In this document: positions 36,367 through 45,767 of the stretch, piece by piece | How positions within the stretch are numbered: the first letter of the stretch is position 1 | How the letters are laid out: each line of letters begins with the position of its first letter | Assembly (NCBI GenBank): GCA_947492745.1 | Contig: CANLOE010000024.1 | Span: 1-64,000 of the forward strand | Direction of reading: 5' to 3' | Length of the DNA: 64,000 nucleotides | Source of the DNA: an uncultured Cyclobacteriaceae bacterium | GTDB lineage: Bacteria; Bacteroidota; Bacteroidia; Cytophagales; Cyclobacteriaceae | Translations under genes and position numbers: made by a program | The notes under the pieces: generated by a model | Told to the model about the DNA's origin: nothing | Database searches by the model: none | What the model saw: only the letters and a program-made list of their open reading frames with translations

Positions 36367-37537
36367 AATCCAAAGCACTGTACCCCGACACATTCTCCCT
36401 ACCATTATTTTTGCCCAGTTTGCCGGCACTTCGCTCTGGTTTGCTACCAATGCCATCATACCTGAGCTACAAAAAGAATTCGCTCTCACCACGCATGCAG
36501 GAAGCGACATTACTTCTGCGGTACAGTTCGGTTTTATCTTGGGTACTTTGGTCTTTGCGCTCTTCGGAGTAGCAGACCGCTTCCCGTCTTCAAAGGTGTT
36601 TCTATACAGTGCGGTTATAGCCGCTCTGGCTAATGTGTCCGTGTTTCTCTTTGCCCATTCCTATGGGGAAATACTTCTTTATCGGTTCATTACAGGCTTT
36701 TTTCTGGCTGGTATCTATCCTATGGGCATGAAGATATCCGCTGACTGGTATGCTAAGGGACTGGGCAAGGCCTTGGGTTATTTGGTAGGTGCTCTGGTAT
36801 TGGGTACGGCATTTCCCCATCTGATGAAGACCTTTACCGAGACCTTGCCATGGGCCACTGTACTCGTGGCCACTTCCCTATTGGCGACATTGGGCGGTGT
36901 TTCGATCTATTTTCTAGTACCTGATGGCCCTCATCGTCAAGCAAGTCCTCCTTTCTCATGGTCCGCACTTCCACTTATTTTTAAGAAAAAAAACTTTCGC
37001 CGCGCGGCCTTCGGGTATTTTGGACATATGTGGGAGCTGTACGCGCTCTGGGCATCGGTACCCGCACTTCTCTATTATTATAAAGATTACCGGCCCGAGG
37101 CCTCGTTTACAATATCCCTCTGGTCCGGGCTGATTATTGCGATGGGAGCCTTGGGCTGTGTATGGGGCGGCTACCTCTCTTTGCGCTGGGGCAGTCAGCG
37201 CATCGCCATGGCCATGCTGGTAGTGTCAGGTCTATGCTGCCTGGTATCCCCTCTACTCTCAGCGTTGCCCTTGCCCCTTTATCTGGCCGTAGTGCTACTA
37301 TGGGGATTGACAGTCGTGGGCGACTCTCCCCAATTCTCCACTTTGGTCGCCCAAAATGCGCCAAAAGCCTATAAAGGCACTGCCCTCACTATTGTCAATA
37401 GCTTGGGCTTTGCCATCACCATTGTCAGTATACAGGGATTGAAATGGATGAGTGACCTCTTGCCCGAGCGGTACATCTACCTTTTGCTATTTCTCGGGCC
37501 GCTGCTGGGGATTCTGAGCAATTGGAGACGAGGCTAG
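36359..37537 (+). CDS. Major facilitator superfamily transporter
   Basis: A 392-residue polytopic inner-membrane protein with about 12 predicted helices in two halves. The N half has FAQFAGTSLWFATNAIIPEL, the MFS loop-like GVADRFPSSKVFL after helix 2 (in place of the usual G-x-x-x-D-R-x-G-R-R), and LYRFITGFFLAGIYPMGMKI in helix 4/5; the C half includes WGGYLSLRWGSQR. I use the ATG at 36359 rather than the TTG at 36356. Translationally coupled to PhzF. Substrate unknown; export or uptake cannot be decided. Confidence 0.9.
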   Translation: MDKIQSTVPRHILPTIIFAQFAGTSLWFATNAIIPELQKEFALTTHAGSDITSAVQFGFILGTLVFALFGVADRFPSSKVFLYSAVIAALANVSVFLFAHSYGEILLYRFITGFFLAGIYPMGMKISADWYAKGLGKALGYLVGALVLGTAFPHLMKTFTETLPWATVLVATSLLATLGGVSIYFLVPDGPHRQASPPFSWSALPLIFKKKNFRRAAFGYFGHMWELYALWASVPALLYYYKDYRPEASFTISLWSGLIIAMGALGCVWGGYLSLRWGSQRIAMAMLVVSGLCCLVSPLLSALPLPLYLAVVLLWGLTVVGDSPQFSTLVAQNAPKAYKGTALTIVNSLGFAITIVSIQGLKWMSDLLPERYIYLLLFLGPLLGILSNWRRG

Positions 37538-37790
37538 TTGAACCAAGAGGCTAACGGTTATTATCGACTTTTGAGAAGCTAATGAAATACTGGGGTAGAG
37601 ATGTATCATTCCATGAAGTGATTGTATCATCGGCCAAGAGAGAATGCGGATGGGTGTGGACGTAGCAGGGCACAAGCGGACGCTTGCGCCAGTTGACGGA
37701 ACAGTCTTTGAGCAATAGTCATAGATTCATACGGGAAGTTGAAACTGCTAATTGTTATACTCAAGAAAGAGTGAAATAGAAAATTCAGGG

Positions 37791-38130
37791 TCAATCCAAA
37801 ATAATCAATAGCCTTCCTATTATACAAACTTAGCTTTCAAATATCGCATATCTTCCTGTTCATTTTGCTTCACTCTGCGTTGACAATCCTCGGGATAGCG
37901 CTGCTATTCCTGCGGTTCTCGCCTTGATTGAAACAAAATGACCAGCGGAATCTTATACGACATTTAAAACCTAAATTTGTATTATACGCGCATAAATAGC
38001 TTCAAAAGCAACGGTTTTACGCTGCGCAGGTTCCTCACCTTAACAGTACGCTAGGCCCCTCACCTAAACCACTGATTTTATTGCACTTTATGTCCTCATC
38101 GCGAAATCCTATTGATCAATTTGGGTTCAA
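37791..38130 (+). repeat. Family C element, copy C3, interrupted by A6
   Basis: TCAA at 37791-37794 and TCAA at 38127-38130 flank TCCAAAATAATCAATAG ... TTGATCAATTTGGG, with the family C AAACCACTGATTTTA block. The right TCAA is also the left TCAA of B6. Confidence 0.75.
37820..37984 (+). repeat. Family A MITE-like element, copy A6
   Basis: TTA at 37820-37822 and TTA at 37982-37984; TACAAA/TTTGTA ends; central GATAGC-GCT-GCTATT hairpin. Inserted in copy C3 at a different point from the A4 insertion in C1. Confidence 0.83.
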
Positions 38131-38300
38131 CCCAAAATGTCCATTAGAAAATCTATTCCGGACTTAACTGGCTTCAAATCAGTAAATGAATGCGTTTTTT
38201 GAATTCACCGTAGCGGTGCTACGCTGAATCCAAGAAAACGCCCTGATTTATTGCTATTTAAGTCCTCATGACGAAGTTCTAACGAACATTCTGGGTTCAA
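38127..38300 (+). repeat. Family B element, intact reference copy B6
   Basis: The cleanest uninterrupted B element: TCAA, CCCAAAATGTCCATTAG ... CTAACGAACATTCTGGGT, TCAA. The two arms are imperfectly complementary over the whole length (shared blocks GGACTTAA, AAATCAG, GCGTTTT, ATTCA), meeting at CGTAGC-GGT-GCTACG. Confidence 0.85.
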
Positions 38301-38426
38301 TAAAAATGGAAAAACCCAGCAGGGGTACACTTTCATTGGTTGATTGGTCATTAGGGTCGTTCCAAGCGGCATAGTGCCTTCGCAAGGATCTTCAGTTTAT
38401 CCCAAAACAATTGCGTTTGAGTATAA

Positions 38427-38502
38427 TTGCTAATTGTTAATTGCTAATTGTTAATTGCTAATTGTTAATTGCTAATTGTTAATTGCTAATTGTTAATTGC
38501 TA
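38427..38502 (+). repeat. 14-bp tandem repeat, 5.4 copies
   Basis: Unit TTGCTAATTGTTAA repeated five times without mismatch, plus TTGCTA. It directly precedes the truncated oxidoreductase frame. One further unit-like copy (TGCTAATTGTTA) lies at 37747-37757 on the other side of D2. Confidence 0.95.
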
Positions 38503-38503
38503 A

Positions 38504-39637
38504 AAAAAGGCTAATTTTCCAAGGGACAAGATATGCGGTGATGCTCTCAGTGCTGATGTCATTAAGCAATTGGGCCTGCTGCCCAATGAACATCTGATGA
38601 AGGACTTTGTTGCCCTAGAAGCCAAAACCACTGTCCATGGAGTACGCTTCTATGCGCCTAGCCATGAACGCTTGGATATCGACTTTCCGGAAAACAATAC
38701 AACATCGGGACTTGCCCCGGGATATACCATTAAGCGCAAGGAATTTGACAATTACCTGATACAATCCCTAAAGTCCTATCCGAACATATCGGTACTGGAA
38801 GGGCAGCGTCTGATTACGGTTACGGACAACGGAGACTTTCTCTCTCTGATAACGGATAAGGGCATCCTGACCGCCGGTATGGTAGTCGGTGCAGACGGGG
38901 CTCAGTCCATCATTGTCAAACAGCTCAGTGATATCAAGGTCGAAAAAAATCACTATTGCGCCGGGCTTCGGGTCTATTATGAGGGTGTCGAAGGTTTTCA
39001 CGAGGGCCAACACATCGAACTACACTTCTACAAGGAGGTGCTGCCCGGCTATTTCTGGTTGTTTCCGCTCCCCAATGGTCAGGCCAATGTAGGGATAGGT
39101 ATGCTGTCCAAAAGTATAAGCCAACGAAACATCGACTTGAAGGCACTGCTCTCCGATATTCTACAAAACCACCCTCAGGTAGCTCTACGATTCAGTAAGG
39201 CTACTCCTTTGGAATCCGTCAAAGGCTTCGGATTGCCCATAGGATCCAAAAAGCGGAATATATCAGGGCATCGTTTTCTGCTCACAGGAGATGCTGCCTC
39301 ACTCATCGACCCTTTCACGGGGGAGGGCATCGGCAATACCCTACGTAGCGGAAGGGTCGCAGCAGAACATATACAGGCTTGCTTTCGTGAACAACGTTTC
39401 GATGCTGCTTTCAACAAAGCCTATGACAAGGAAATCTATAGAAGAATGTGGAAAGAACTCCGTCTCAGCCGCAATCTACAACTACTGCTACGGTATCCAC
39501 GTTTGTTCGACAGCGTGGTGAAGAAAGCCAACCGCAGCCACTCTCTACGGATGATGTTGGCCAGTGCTATGGTGGATATCGATATCAAAAAGGAACTGGT
39601 CAGGCCTTCTTTTTACATGAAACTATTTACCCAATAG
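38504..39637 (+). pseudogene. FAD-dependent oxidoreductase (geranylgeranyl-reductase type), N-terminal truncation
   Basis: From 38504 the frame reads ANFPRDKICGDALSADVIKQLGLL, which is the segment following the FAD-binding Rossmann motif in geranylgeranyl reductase/halogenase-like monooxygenases. The rest of the family is intact: VVGADGAQS, YFWLFPLPNGQANVGIGM, and FLLTGDAASLIDPFTGEGIGNTLRSG (second FAD motif). The first 35-40 residues with GxGxxG are missing: an in-frame stop lies at 38501, inside the junction with the tandem repeat, and no ATG precedes the conserved segment (a TTG at 38570 is too late). The upstream part was lost or displaced by the repeats at 37756-38502. I call it a pseudogene; a product without GxGxxG would not bind FAD normally. 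Confidence 0.8.
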
Positions 39638-39638
39638 A

Positions 39639-39656
39639 GGTTCTCTATAGAGAACC
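39639..39656 (+). terminator. Hairpin terminator after the oxidoreductase remnant
   Basis: GGTTCTCTATAGAGAACC is a perfect 18-bp palindrome directly after the stop codon, followed by AATTTTGTT. Plausible plus-strand terminator. Confidence 0.6.
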
Positions 39657-39658
39657 AA

Positions 39659-39731
39659 TTTTGTTCAGAACGCCATTTCATCCAGGTATAATCTCAGTAG
39701 TGACCGTATCATCAGCAGCGTTCTGAACAAA
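39659..39731. repeat. Inverted repeat with 14-bp arms
   Basis: TTTGTTCAGAACGC and GCGTTCTGAACAAA flank 44 bp of unique sequence between two convergent genes. The arms are perfectly complementary. It could be a small mobile-element remnant or a structured RNA; it resembles none of the A-D families. Confidence 0.5.
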
Positions 39732-39812
39732 TCGGAGCTTCCGATATATTCCCTTCATCAAAACCTTTTACCCATTGCGCAAAGGGCCATCATCAGCTAC
39801 GAAGATTCTCTG

Positions 39813-41540
39813 CTATAAACGCTCCAACTCTTCCTGCACAAAGCCGATCAGTTGATTGATATTGGAAGCACTGAAATCAAAGCGAATGTCCGCCGCGGCA
39901 TATACTTCGGGAATACTACGGGTATATCCCAGCTTCAGGGCTTTCATATAGGCCTCTAGCCCCGATTGTTTATCTTCTTTGTAGTTTTTCCATATGGCCA
40001 CTGCACCCAACTGTGCCATGCCGTACTCTATATAGTAAAAAGGAATTTCGAAAAGGTGCAATTGCTTCTGCCACATATAGTTTTTCTGCTCTTCCAGACC
40101 GGTCCAGTCGGTGATGTTGTCGCTAAAGGTATCATATACTTCGTTCCAAGCCTGTATACGTTCTTCTTGACTATGGCCCGGGTTTTCGTAAATCCAGTGT
40201 TGAAACTTATCGATAGTGGCTACCCATGGAAGTGTCTCTATGATCTGCTCCAGGTGTTCACGCTTGGCCCGTTTGAGTTCTGCGGCATCCTCGAAAAACA
40301 AATCCCAATGGTCCATGGAAATCAGTTCCATGGACATAGAGGCCAGTTCGGCCACCTCAGAAGGGGTACGCTGAAAATCGACCAGTTCTAGGTCCCGCGT
40401 CAGAAAAGAGTGTACGGCATGCCCTCCTTCGTGCATCAGCGTGACCATATCCCTTAAAGTGGAGGTAGCGTTCATAAAGATGAAAGGGACTCCGATTTCG
40501 GAAAGTGGGTAATTGTATCCTCCGGGAGCTTTGTTCTTTCGGGAGGCAAGATCCAAGTGGCCCATTTCTTTCATGATGGCCAGACACTGTCCCAAGAAAG
40601 GGTCTATCTTGGAAAAACAGACAATCGATTTGGTCAATAGTTCTTCGCTGTTTTCAAAAGGTTTGAGTGGTTGATGGCCATCGGCATCCACTGATTTATC
40701 CCAAGGCCGGAGTGTGTCCACACCGAGCTTTTCCTTCCGCGACCGTGCGATGGTATCGAGCATGGGCACTACCTCTTTCGCCACTGCCTCATGGAAGTCG
40801 AAGCAGTCCTGTGGTGTATAGTCGAAACGCCCCATGGACCTGAACTTATAATCCCTGAAGTTAGGGTAATCGGCATTTTTGGCTACTTGGTAGCGTAGGT
40901 CTATCAGTTGGGTATAGAGTCCGTCTATATCCTCTCTGTCCTGTAGTCTTCTGTCCGCTATCTTTCGGTACACTTCTTCTCTTTCTGTCCTATCGTCGGA
41001 CTGTAAGCGTACGTTCGCTTGGGGCAGTGTCATCTCTTCACCATTGATATCTACGGTCATCGCCCCTATTATTTGTCCGTACTTCTGTCCTTCCATGCCT
41101 ATTTCTGTAAAGAGAGGCACATTTTCTTCCCTGAATATCTCGATGTTCTTTTTCATTTCACGAATGAGAATATCGTAACCTTCTTCCTTTTCAAGTTCGG
41201 ATAGGTAAGGGCTGGCGGTCACCTTCTTGTTCAGGCGGTCTCCAAAGGGTGCCATTTTGGGCTGTATGTGCTGTACATAATCCTTGTAGCGTTCGCTCAA
41301 TGCCTTATCTCCCGTATTACAGGTCATCTTTATATAGCGCCATGCCAAGTCCTCTGATAGTACAGCGGAAAGTTCGCTATCGTCCCGAAGTAATTGCCGA
41401 AGGTCTTCCACGGAATTGATATCCCTTTGCAAGAGTTGTTCGAAGTAGGGTTCCAGGGCATCCCAGGTACTCACTTCAAAGTCTTCGGGAAGAAAGGTTC
41501 GCGCTTTCTTTTCGGGTATATTGGTCATGATCTGTTCCAT
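39813..41540 (-). CDS. M3-family oligoendopeptidase (PepF-like)
   Basis: A 575-residue cytosolic zinc metallopeptidase of family M3. The HEGGH zinc motif lies in MVTLMHEGGHAVHSFL (about residue 370), followed by the second-ligand region (TPSEVAELASMSMELI, Glu about 25 residues on). The C-terminal helices (FYYIEYGMAQLGAVAIWKNY, YTRSIPEVYAAADIRFDF) contain the His/Tyr substrate-binding positions typical of the family. No signal peptide. Likely degrades cytoplasmic peptides of about 6-20 residues. A second Met (MTNIPEKK) is possible as start. Convergent with the oxidoreductase remnant. Confidence 0.93.
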   Translation of the reverse strand: MEQIMTNIPEKKARTFLPEDFEVSTWDALEPYFEQLLQRDINSVEDLRQLLRDDSELSAVLSEDLAWRYIKMTCNTGDKALSERYKDYVQHIQPKMAPFGDRLNKKVTASPYLSELEKEEGYDILIREMKKNIEIFREENVPLFTEIGMEGQKYGQIIGAMTVDINGEEMTLPQANVRLQSDDRTEREEVYRKIADRRLQDREDIDGLYTQLIDLRYQVAKNADYPNFRDYKFRSMGRFDYTPQDCFDFHEAVAKEVVPMLDTIARSRKEKLGVDTLRPWDKSVDADGHQPLKPFENSEELLTKSIVCFSKIDPFLGQCLAIMKEMGHLDLASRKNKAPGGYNYPLSEIGVPFIFMNATSTLRDMVTLMHEGGHAVHSFLTRDLELVDFQRTPSEVAELASMSMELISMDHWDLFFEDAAELKRAKREHLEQIIETLPWVATIDKFQHWIYENPGHSQEERIQAWNEVYDTFSDNITDWTGLEEQKNYMWQKQLHLFEIPFYYIEYGMAQLGAVAIWKNYKEDKQSGLEAYMKALKLGYTRSIPEVYAAADIRFDFSASNINQLIGFVQEELERL

Positions 41541-41684
41541 AGCTTTATCGATATCTGTTGGGGCTGATAGCCTCGTTTTTTAGTGATACATCCGCGGCGA
41601 AAGCTCAGTTCTCTTACCGAAGTTGCCTTATAGACTGTTTCTTTGTAGGTATACTCTTCACTCTGCTGCTTTTGGCAGGATAAG

Positions 41685-42797
41685 CTACCCTATCTCGATG
41701 ACCACGCCATCGGTGAGGGGATGACCTACGCAGGTGAGAACGTAGCCTTGGCTCAGCTCTTCTTCAGAGAGTCCTTCTTCTTCATCCAATTTCACTTTTC
41801 CGGAGATACACTTGCCCCTACAGGCAGTACATAATCCACTCTGGCAGGAATAAGGTAGATCTATACCTTGATCCAAGGCAGTCTCCAATATGGTGGAATC
41901 CGAAGCGACCTCCAGTACATGTTCCTCTCCATCAAAGTGAATGGTCACTTTTCTATCGGTCAGTGCAGTCTCCTTGGCCTTGGTATCCTTACCGATGATA
42001 CCTGATACAAAACTCTCTTTGAATATTTTGTCTTTGGGTATATTGTGTGCTGCCAAAAGAGTACCAACATTGTTCATCATGCCCTCAGGACCACACATCA
42101 GATAAGTGGTATCCTCTATACCCCAGTCCGGTATCCTTTGAAAAAGTTTGACGAGCATATCGTGGTTGAGCAGTCCCGAATAGCCCTGCCAGTTCATGGG
42201 GGCATCATCCAGTATATGGACCACATGCAGTCGCCCTTCGTTGTCAGTTTCCATTTTGGCCAGCGCCTCTCTGAAGATAATCGAATCGATATTCCTATTG
42301 GCATATACTAGGGAGACGATGCTTTCCGGTTCTTTGACCAATAAGGATTTGATGATGGACATCATGGGCGTAATACCACTGCCACCGGCGAACATGACCA
42401 CATGGCGCTTATTCTCGGGGCGATGCTCTGTCGTAAAGGTACCCATTGGCTCCATCACCTTGAGGGTATCCCCTACTTTCAGCGTATCCGGGAGATAATT
42501 CGACATGAGCCCTCCCTCTACACGCTTGACGGTCACCGCCAAGTCTTCCTCGGTATGGGAGGATGAACTCAGCGAGTAGGCACGACGTACTTCTTTATCT
42601 TTTATGGATACGATCAAGGTAAGAAACTGCCCTGAAAGATAAGTGATGGCACGCTCTGGCTGCTGAAGCACTATCGTTATCGCATCCTCGGTCTCTTGTA
42701 TCAATTCCTTAATGGTCAAGTCGTAGTATTGACCCGTTTTTGGAGGAGTCTCTTCCGTACTTTTATTTTTTTTCTTTTTAAAAAAATTAAAGGCCAT
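41685..42797 (-). CDS. FAD/NAD(P) reductase with C-terminal 2Fe-2S ferredoxin domain
   Basis: A 370-residue three-domain electron-transfer flavoprotein like PaaE/HCP reductases. FAD domain: RRAYSLSSS (about 80) and the downstream GGLMSNYL. NAD(P) domain: FAGGSGITPMMSIIKSL and MCGPEGMMNNV. C-terminal plant-type ferredoxin: YSCQSGLCTACRGKC, with the fourth Cys in VLTCVGHP. All four cluster cysteines are present. It passes electrons from NAD(P)H via FAD and the cluster to an oxygenase or desaturase partner not encoded next to it. The Lys-rich start (FNFFKKKKNK) is soluble, so it is cytosolic. Confidence 0.92.
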   Translation of the reverse strand: MAFNFFKKKKNKSTEETPPKTGQYYDLTIKELIQETEDAITIVLQQPERAITYLSGQFLTLIVSIKDKEVRRAYSLSSSSHTEEDLAVTVKRVEGGLMSNYLPDTLKVGDTLKVMEPMGTFTTEHRPENKRHVVMFAGGSGITPMMSIIKSLLVKEPESIVSLVYANRNIDSIIFREALAKMETDNEGRLHVVHILDDAPMNWQGYSGLLNHDMLVKLFQRIPDWGIEDTTYLMCGPEGMMNNVGTLLAAHNIPKDKIFKESFVSGIIGKDTKAKETALTDRKVTIHFDGEEHVLEVASDSTILETALDQGIDLPYSCQSGLCTACRGKCISGKVKLDEEEGLSEEELSQGYVLTCVGHPLTDGVVIEIG

Positions 42798-42983
42798 ACA
42801 GTAATCGAGGTTTTAATAAGAAATGATTTAAACTTTCCTTTCGGTTGCAAACTTAGCTTGTTTCACCCTAATTTTGCCTTTTTATCACGATATAAAATTG
42901 GCTTAGCCGCTCAAAAAAGTTCCATTGGGGTGGAAAATCTCCCATTTCCCGCTTCAAACCAAATGTACACACCATTTTAGGTA

Positions 42984-45251
42984 TTACACATTCAACCAAT
43001 AGGATAACTTCATGACCAAAGCTCTGTTCTTCACTTTCAACGCTTTAGGGAAATAATTATCCGTGTAGACCAAAAACAAGTCCGAGGCCGGTTTGAAACG
43101 CCACTGAAATCTTGTATTCAGATTTACATTATCGTCTTGGTCATTGTATTGAACAAAAGTAGTAAGGAAAAGTTTATCGGTAAACGTAAAGTCTATTCTT
43201 GATCCTATCAGGAAGAAATCCACACTGGTCAGCCCTTCGGGCCGGCTGATCTGATTATAGTCCATGGTCAATCCTATGCTTCCATAGGGCTGGTAGCGCA
43301 GGTTGGCCGTGCCTCCTAGATTGAAGCGTTCGCCATCATAGAATCCTCCATAATTGATGTAGGCCTCTACGGATACCGTTTTACGTGTATCGGTATTATA
43401 GGCCATGGACAAGGTGTTCCACGTATAGTCGGTACCTTCTCTCAGCGCTTCTTCTTCGATGCCCGTAGGCTCGAAATCATCCCTGAGCAGTTGAAATGTC
43501 CGTTGTAGCTCTATATTGAACTCACTGGTATTCAAAAAAGTAATGTTGTAGCCTGTGTTCAACTCTCGGTCGGTCAAGGAATAATTTCGGTCAGTGACCG
43601 AAAATACTCGCGCCCGAGGTCCATGCCGATTGATGATCTTGGATTTTGGATAATAAAAAAGCTCGCCAAAAGTGCCGTAGTCGATGATGTTCCTTCTGGG
43701 CACAAACCCCAGCTCGGCATTGTAGTTTCTTCCTATCGTACTGGAAAAAACGCCTATGCGAAACTTCCTCACGCCATAGCGTAGAAACAGGCCCGAAGAA
43801 AAATTATCCGAATTATCCTCTACACTCTGTGAGCGATGGTAATAGGCATTTCCTTCCCATCGGTTGTCTTTTGACAATAGGTTGTAGTCCAGGCCGAATA
43901 CCCTATTGAACTGTGTCGAGGATAAGGTAAGGTCATCGGCACTATAGCCTAGGGCTTGACGATTGACCAACAGGGCACTGATATTAGAGCGGGAAAAGAC
44001 CTTCCGCTGCACCACCGCCACGGAATAGTTCTGTCCGGGCAGGTTATAAGTCCCTGGTATTTCGTCCAGACCGGCGGGCCTGGCCCTATCTGTCTTTGGC
44101 GTCTGCATGTTCAGTAGCCCTACACGCCAGTCGTTTCCTATTTTACCGCTCAATCGGGCACCATAAGTAATCGGCACCTGTACACGATTGCCCGTGGTAT
44201 CCTCGGCTATCCCGATACGCCGCGAGAAAAAAGGACGCGACCTGGGGAAACCGTTATTACTGAAGAGGTCGGAGTTTTCCAGAAAAAACTGTCTACGCTC
44301 CGGAAAGAACAGCTCAAAACGACTCAGATTGGTTACCTGCCGGTCTACTTCCACTTGTGAGAAATCAGGGTTGACGGTCAGGTCGAGGTTCAATGAGGGG
44401 CTAATGGCTATCTTGGCATCGAAGCCCGTGCTGGCCGTCAGTGCCCGAGGGTCATCTTCTTCATGATTTCTCTCCACCCCTCCGGAGATATAGGGAATCA
44501 GGGAAATATTGGTCCCCGATTTTTTCAAGGGCCCTTCAAAAGCCATTTTCCCCGAAAAAGCAAAGGAAGAAGGACGGTAGGCCTGTGGTACGGGTACCCA
44601 AGTACTGCGCTCATTATTGATCAGGTCCAGTCTCAGAAAGATAAGGTTCCACTCGCGAAAGTCTTCATTATAACGAAGGGTCTTAAAGGGTATGGCCATC
44701 TCGAACTGCCAGCGGTCGGGATAGTGCTTGACTTTCGAATACCACTTGTTATCCCAGTCCGAGGAGACATCCTGGCCATTGGTCACCAGACCTTCTCTTT
44801 GTATACCTGCTGGGGTGATACCAAAGGTAAACCCATTTGTCTTATCATTAAAAGGGTCGATGTAAATACTCAGGTTCTCATTGAGCGGCCAGTCAAAATC
44901 CCGCCGAAGGGATTGTATGATATAGTCTTCTCCGCCAGGCGTGAAACATATACCCGCAAAATAGAGGAACTCACCATCATAGGCAGCCATCATTTCCGTA
45001 GGTGAGGTCGCAGGCAAAGAGTCGGTAGGGAAGTTTTGGACAAAGTTAGTGGCTTTGTTACTCTGCTGCCATACCGCTTCATCCAGTACTCCATCGATAT
45101 TCAGTGGAGTAGCCGTATTCTTGACTGTAATGTGATAATCGTTGCGCGCTCTATCCTGACCAAAAACTGTTTGGCCCAAGAGTAGAAGAGAAAAAAAAAT
45201 GGAAATGCTTACTGTTTTCTTCAAGTCGTTTAAAATCAATAAAATAATCAT
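42984..45251 (-). CDS. DUF5916 outer-membrane protein with CBM9-like N domain
   Basis: A 755-residue secreted protein: signal peptide (SISIFFSLLLLGQTVFGQ); N-terminal carbohydrate-binding-family-9-like domain (PLNIDGVLDEAVWQQ ... AYDGEFLYFAGICF ... WQFEMAIPFKTLRY). This is followed by the DUF5916 region (DLTVNPDFSQVEVDRQVTNLSRFELFFPERRQFFLENSDLF, a highly conserved stretch) and a C-terminal barrel-like strand series ending MKLSYWLNV. The family is common in Bacteroidota, its function is unsettled, and CBM9-like homology suggests sugar or glycan contact. Divergent from purB across a 0.5-kb spacer. Confidence 0.9.
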   Translation of the reverse strand: MIILLILNDLKKTVSISIFFSLLLLGQTVFGQDRARNDYHITVKNTATPLNIDGVLDEAVWQQSNKATNFVQNFPTDSLPATSPTEMMAAYDGEFLYFAGICFTPGGEDYIIQSLRRDFDWPLNENLSIYIDPFNDKTNGFTFGITPAGIQREGLVTNGQDVSSDWDNKWYSKVKHYPDRWQFEMAIPFKTLRYNEDFREWNLIFLRLDLINNERSTWVPVPQAYRPSSFAFSGKMAFEGPLKKSGTNISLIPYISGGVERNHEEDDPRALTASTGFDAKIAISPSLNLDLTVNPDFSQVEVDRQVTNLSRFELFFPERRQFFLENSDLFSNNGFPRSRPFFSRRIGIAEDTTGNRVQVPITYGARLSGKIGNDWRVGLLNMQTPKTDRARPAGLDEIPGTYNLPGQNYSVAVVQRKVFSRSNISALLVNRQALGYSADDLTLSSTQFNRVFGLDYNLLSKDNRWEGNAYYHRSQSVEDNSDNFSSGLFLRYGVRKFRIGVFSSTIGRNYNAELGFVPRRNIIDYGTFGELFYYPKSKIINRHGPRARVFSVTDRNYSLTDRELNTGYNITFLNTSEFNIELQRTFQLLRDDFEPTGIEEEALREGTDYTWNTLSMAYNTDTRKTVSVEAYINYGGFYDGERFNLGGTANLRYQPYGSIGLTMDYNQISRPEGLTSVDFFLIGSRIDFTFTDKLFLTTFVQYNDQDDNVNLNTRFQWRFKPASDLFLVYTDNYFPKALKVKNRALVMKLSYWLNV

Positions 45252-45767
45252 GAAATTTAAAGGTAACCAATTTGAAATACATAAAAACTCGTTTTGGTAC
45301 CACTGGAGAATAAGTGATCTGCAACTTGCATTTCCTTTTTCAAAGGGTAAGGGAACACGCTATCAGCACATTGAGAATCAAAGAGTGCGCAGTTGTCATC
45401 GTATGTTTTTTTCCGATTATCGCCGTATTACTGATTATTTGCTAAGAAAGAGAGGAAATCGCACCCGTATAGTACATCTAAGCTGTTCGCAATATCGATA
45501 ATAGAGAAAAAAAGGACGGGTGGAAATCCCATGGAGTAGCCGGTTTCGACTACTTCGAAAATAGGCCTCTTGATACTATCACCATTTTTTCGGGTATAAT
45601 TGCGCGGTATCGTTTCCCGGATGGCTATTTTTTCTATTTTTGTGCGCTTAACGTCACATAGCGTCTATTCCTCCGAGAAAGATTATGTTTTGTATTCGAA
45701 ATCGAGTGGCCAACAGATGTTTTTGTGCAAACAAATAATGGACACCTAACAAATGACTACCAGAATT
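45252..45767. other. Divergent spacer with a possible purB promoter
   Basis: About 500 bp between the DUF5916 gene and purB. The frame at 45199-45501 overlaps the DUF5916 start and has no family motif. At 45635-45642, TATTTTTG matches the Bacteroidota -7 consensus TAnnTTTG, with a TTTC (one off TTTG) about 20 bp upstream. Assignment to purB is tentative. Confidence 0.35.

Larger units (their letters stand above)
37756..38425 (+). repeat. Composite repeat: element D2 containing C3, A6 and B6
   Basis: TATACTCAAG at 37756-37765 and its inverse TTGAGTATA ending at 38425 bound D2. Its interior matches D1 at 14638-14801 except that a C element and a B element have inserted near the left end. Flanks (CTAATTGT on the left, ATTGCTAATTG on the right) show D2 lies in the 14-bp tandem repeat. 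Confidence 0.6.

Noticed and set aside
37487-37740. Reverse-strand sequence resembling an inverted Rossmann N terminus of the truncated oxidoreductase (GAS...IRIL)
   Set aside because: The resemblance needs frame changes and lacks GxGxxG; another frame of the same DNA is open and equally plausible, so the similarity is likely chance.
38427-38502. Short regular repeats as a CRISPR array
   Set aside because: The 14-bp units are contiguous with no spacers and no cas genes are present; it is a simple tandem repeat.
45199-45501. Plus-strand frame of 100 codons before purB
   Set aside because: It overlaps the start of the DUF5916 gene on the other strand and has no recognisable product.
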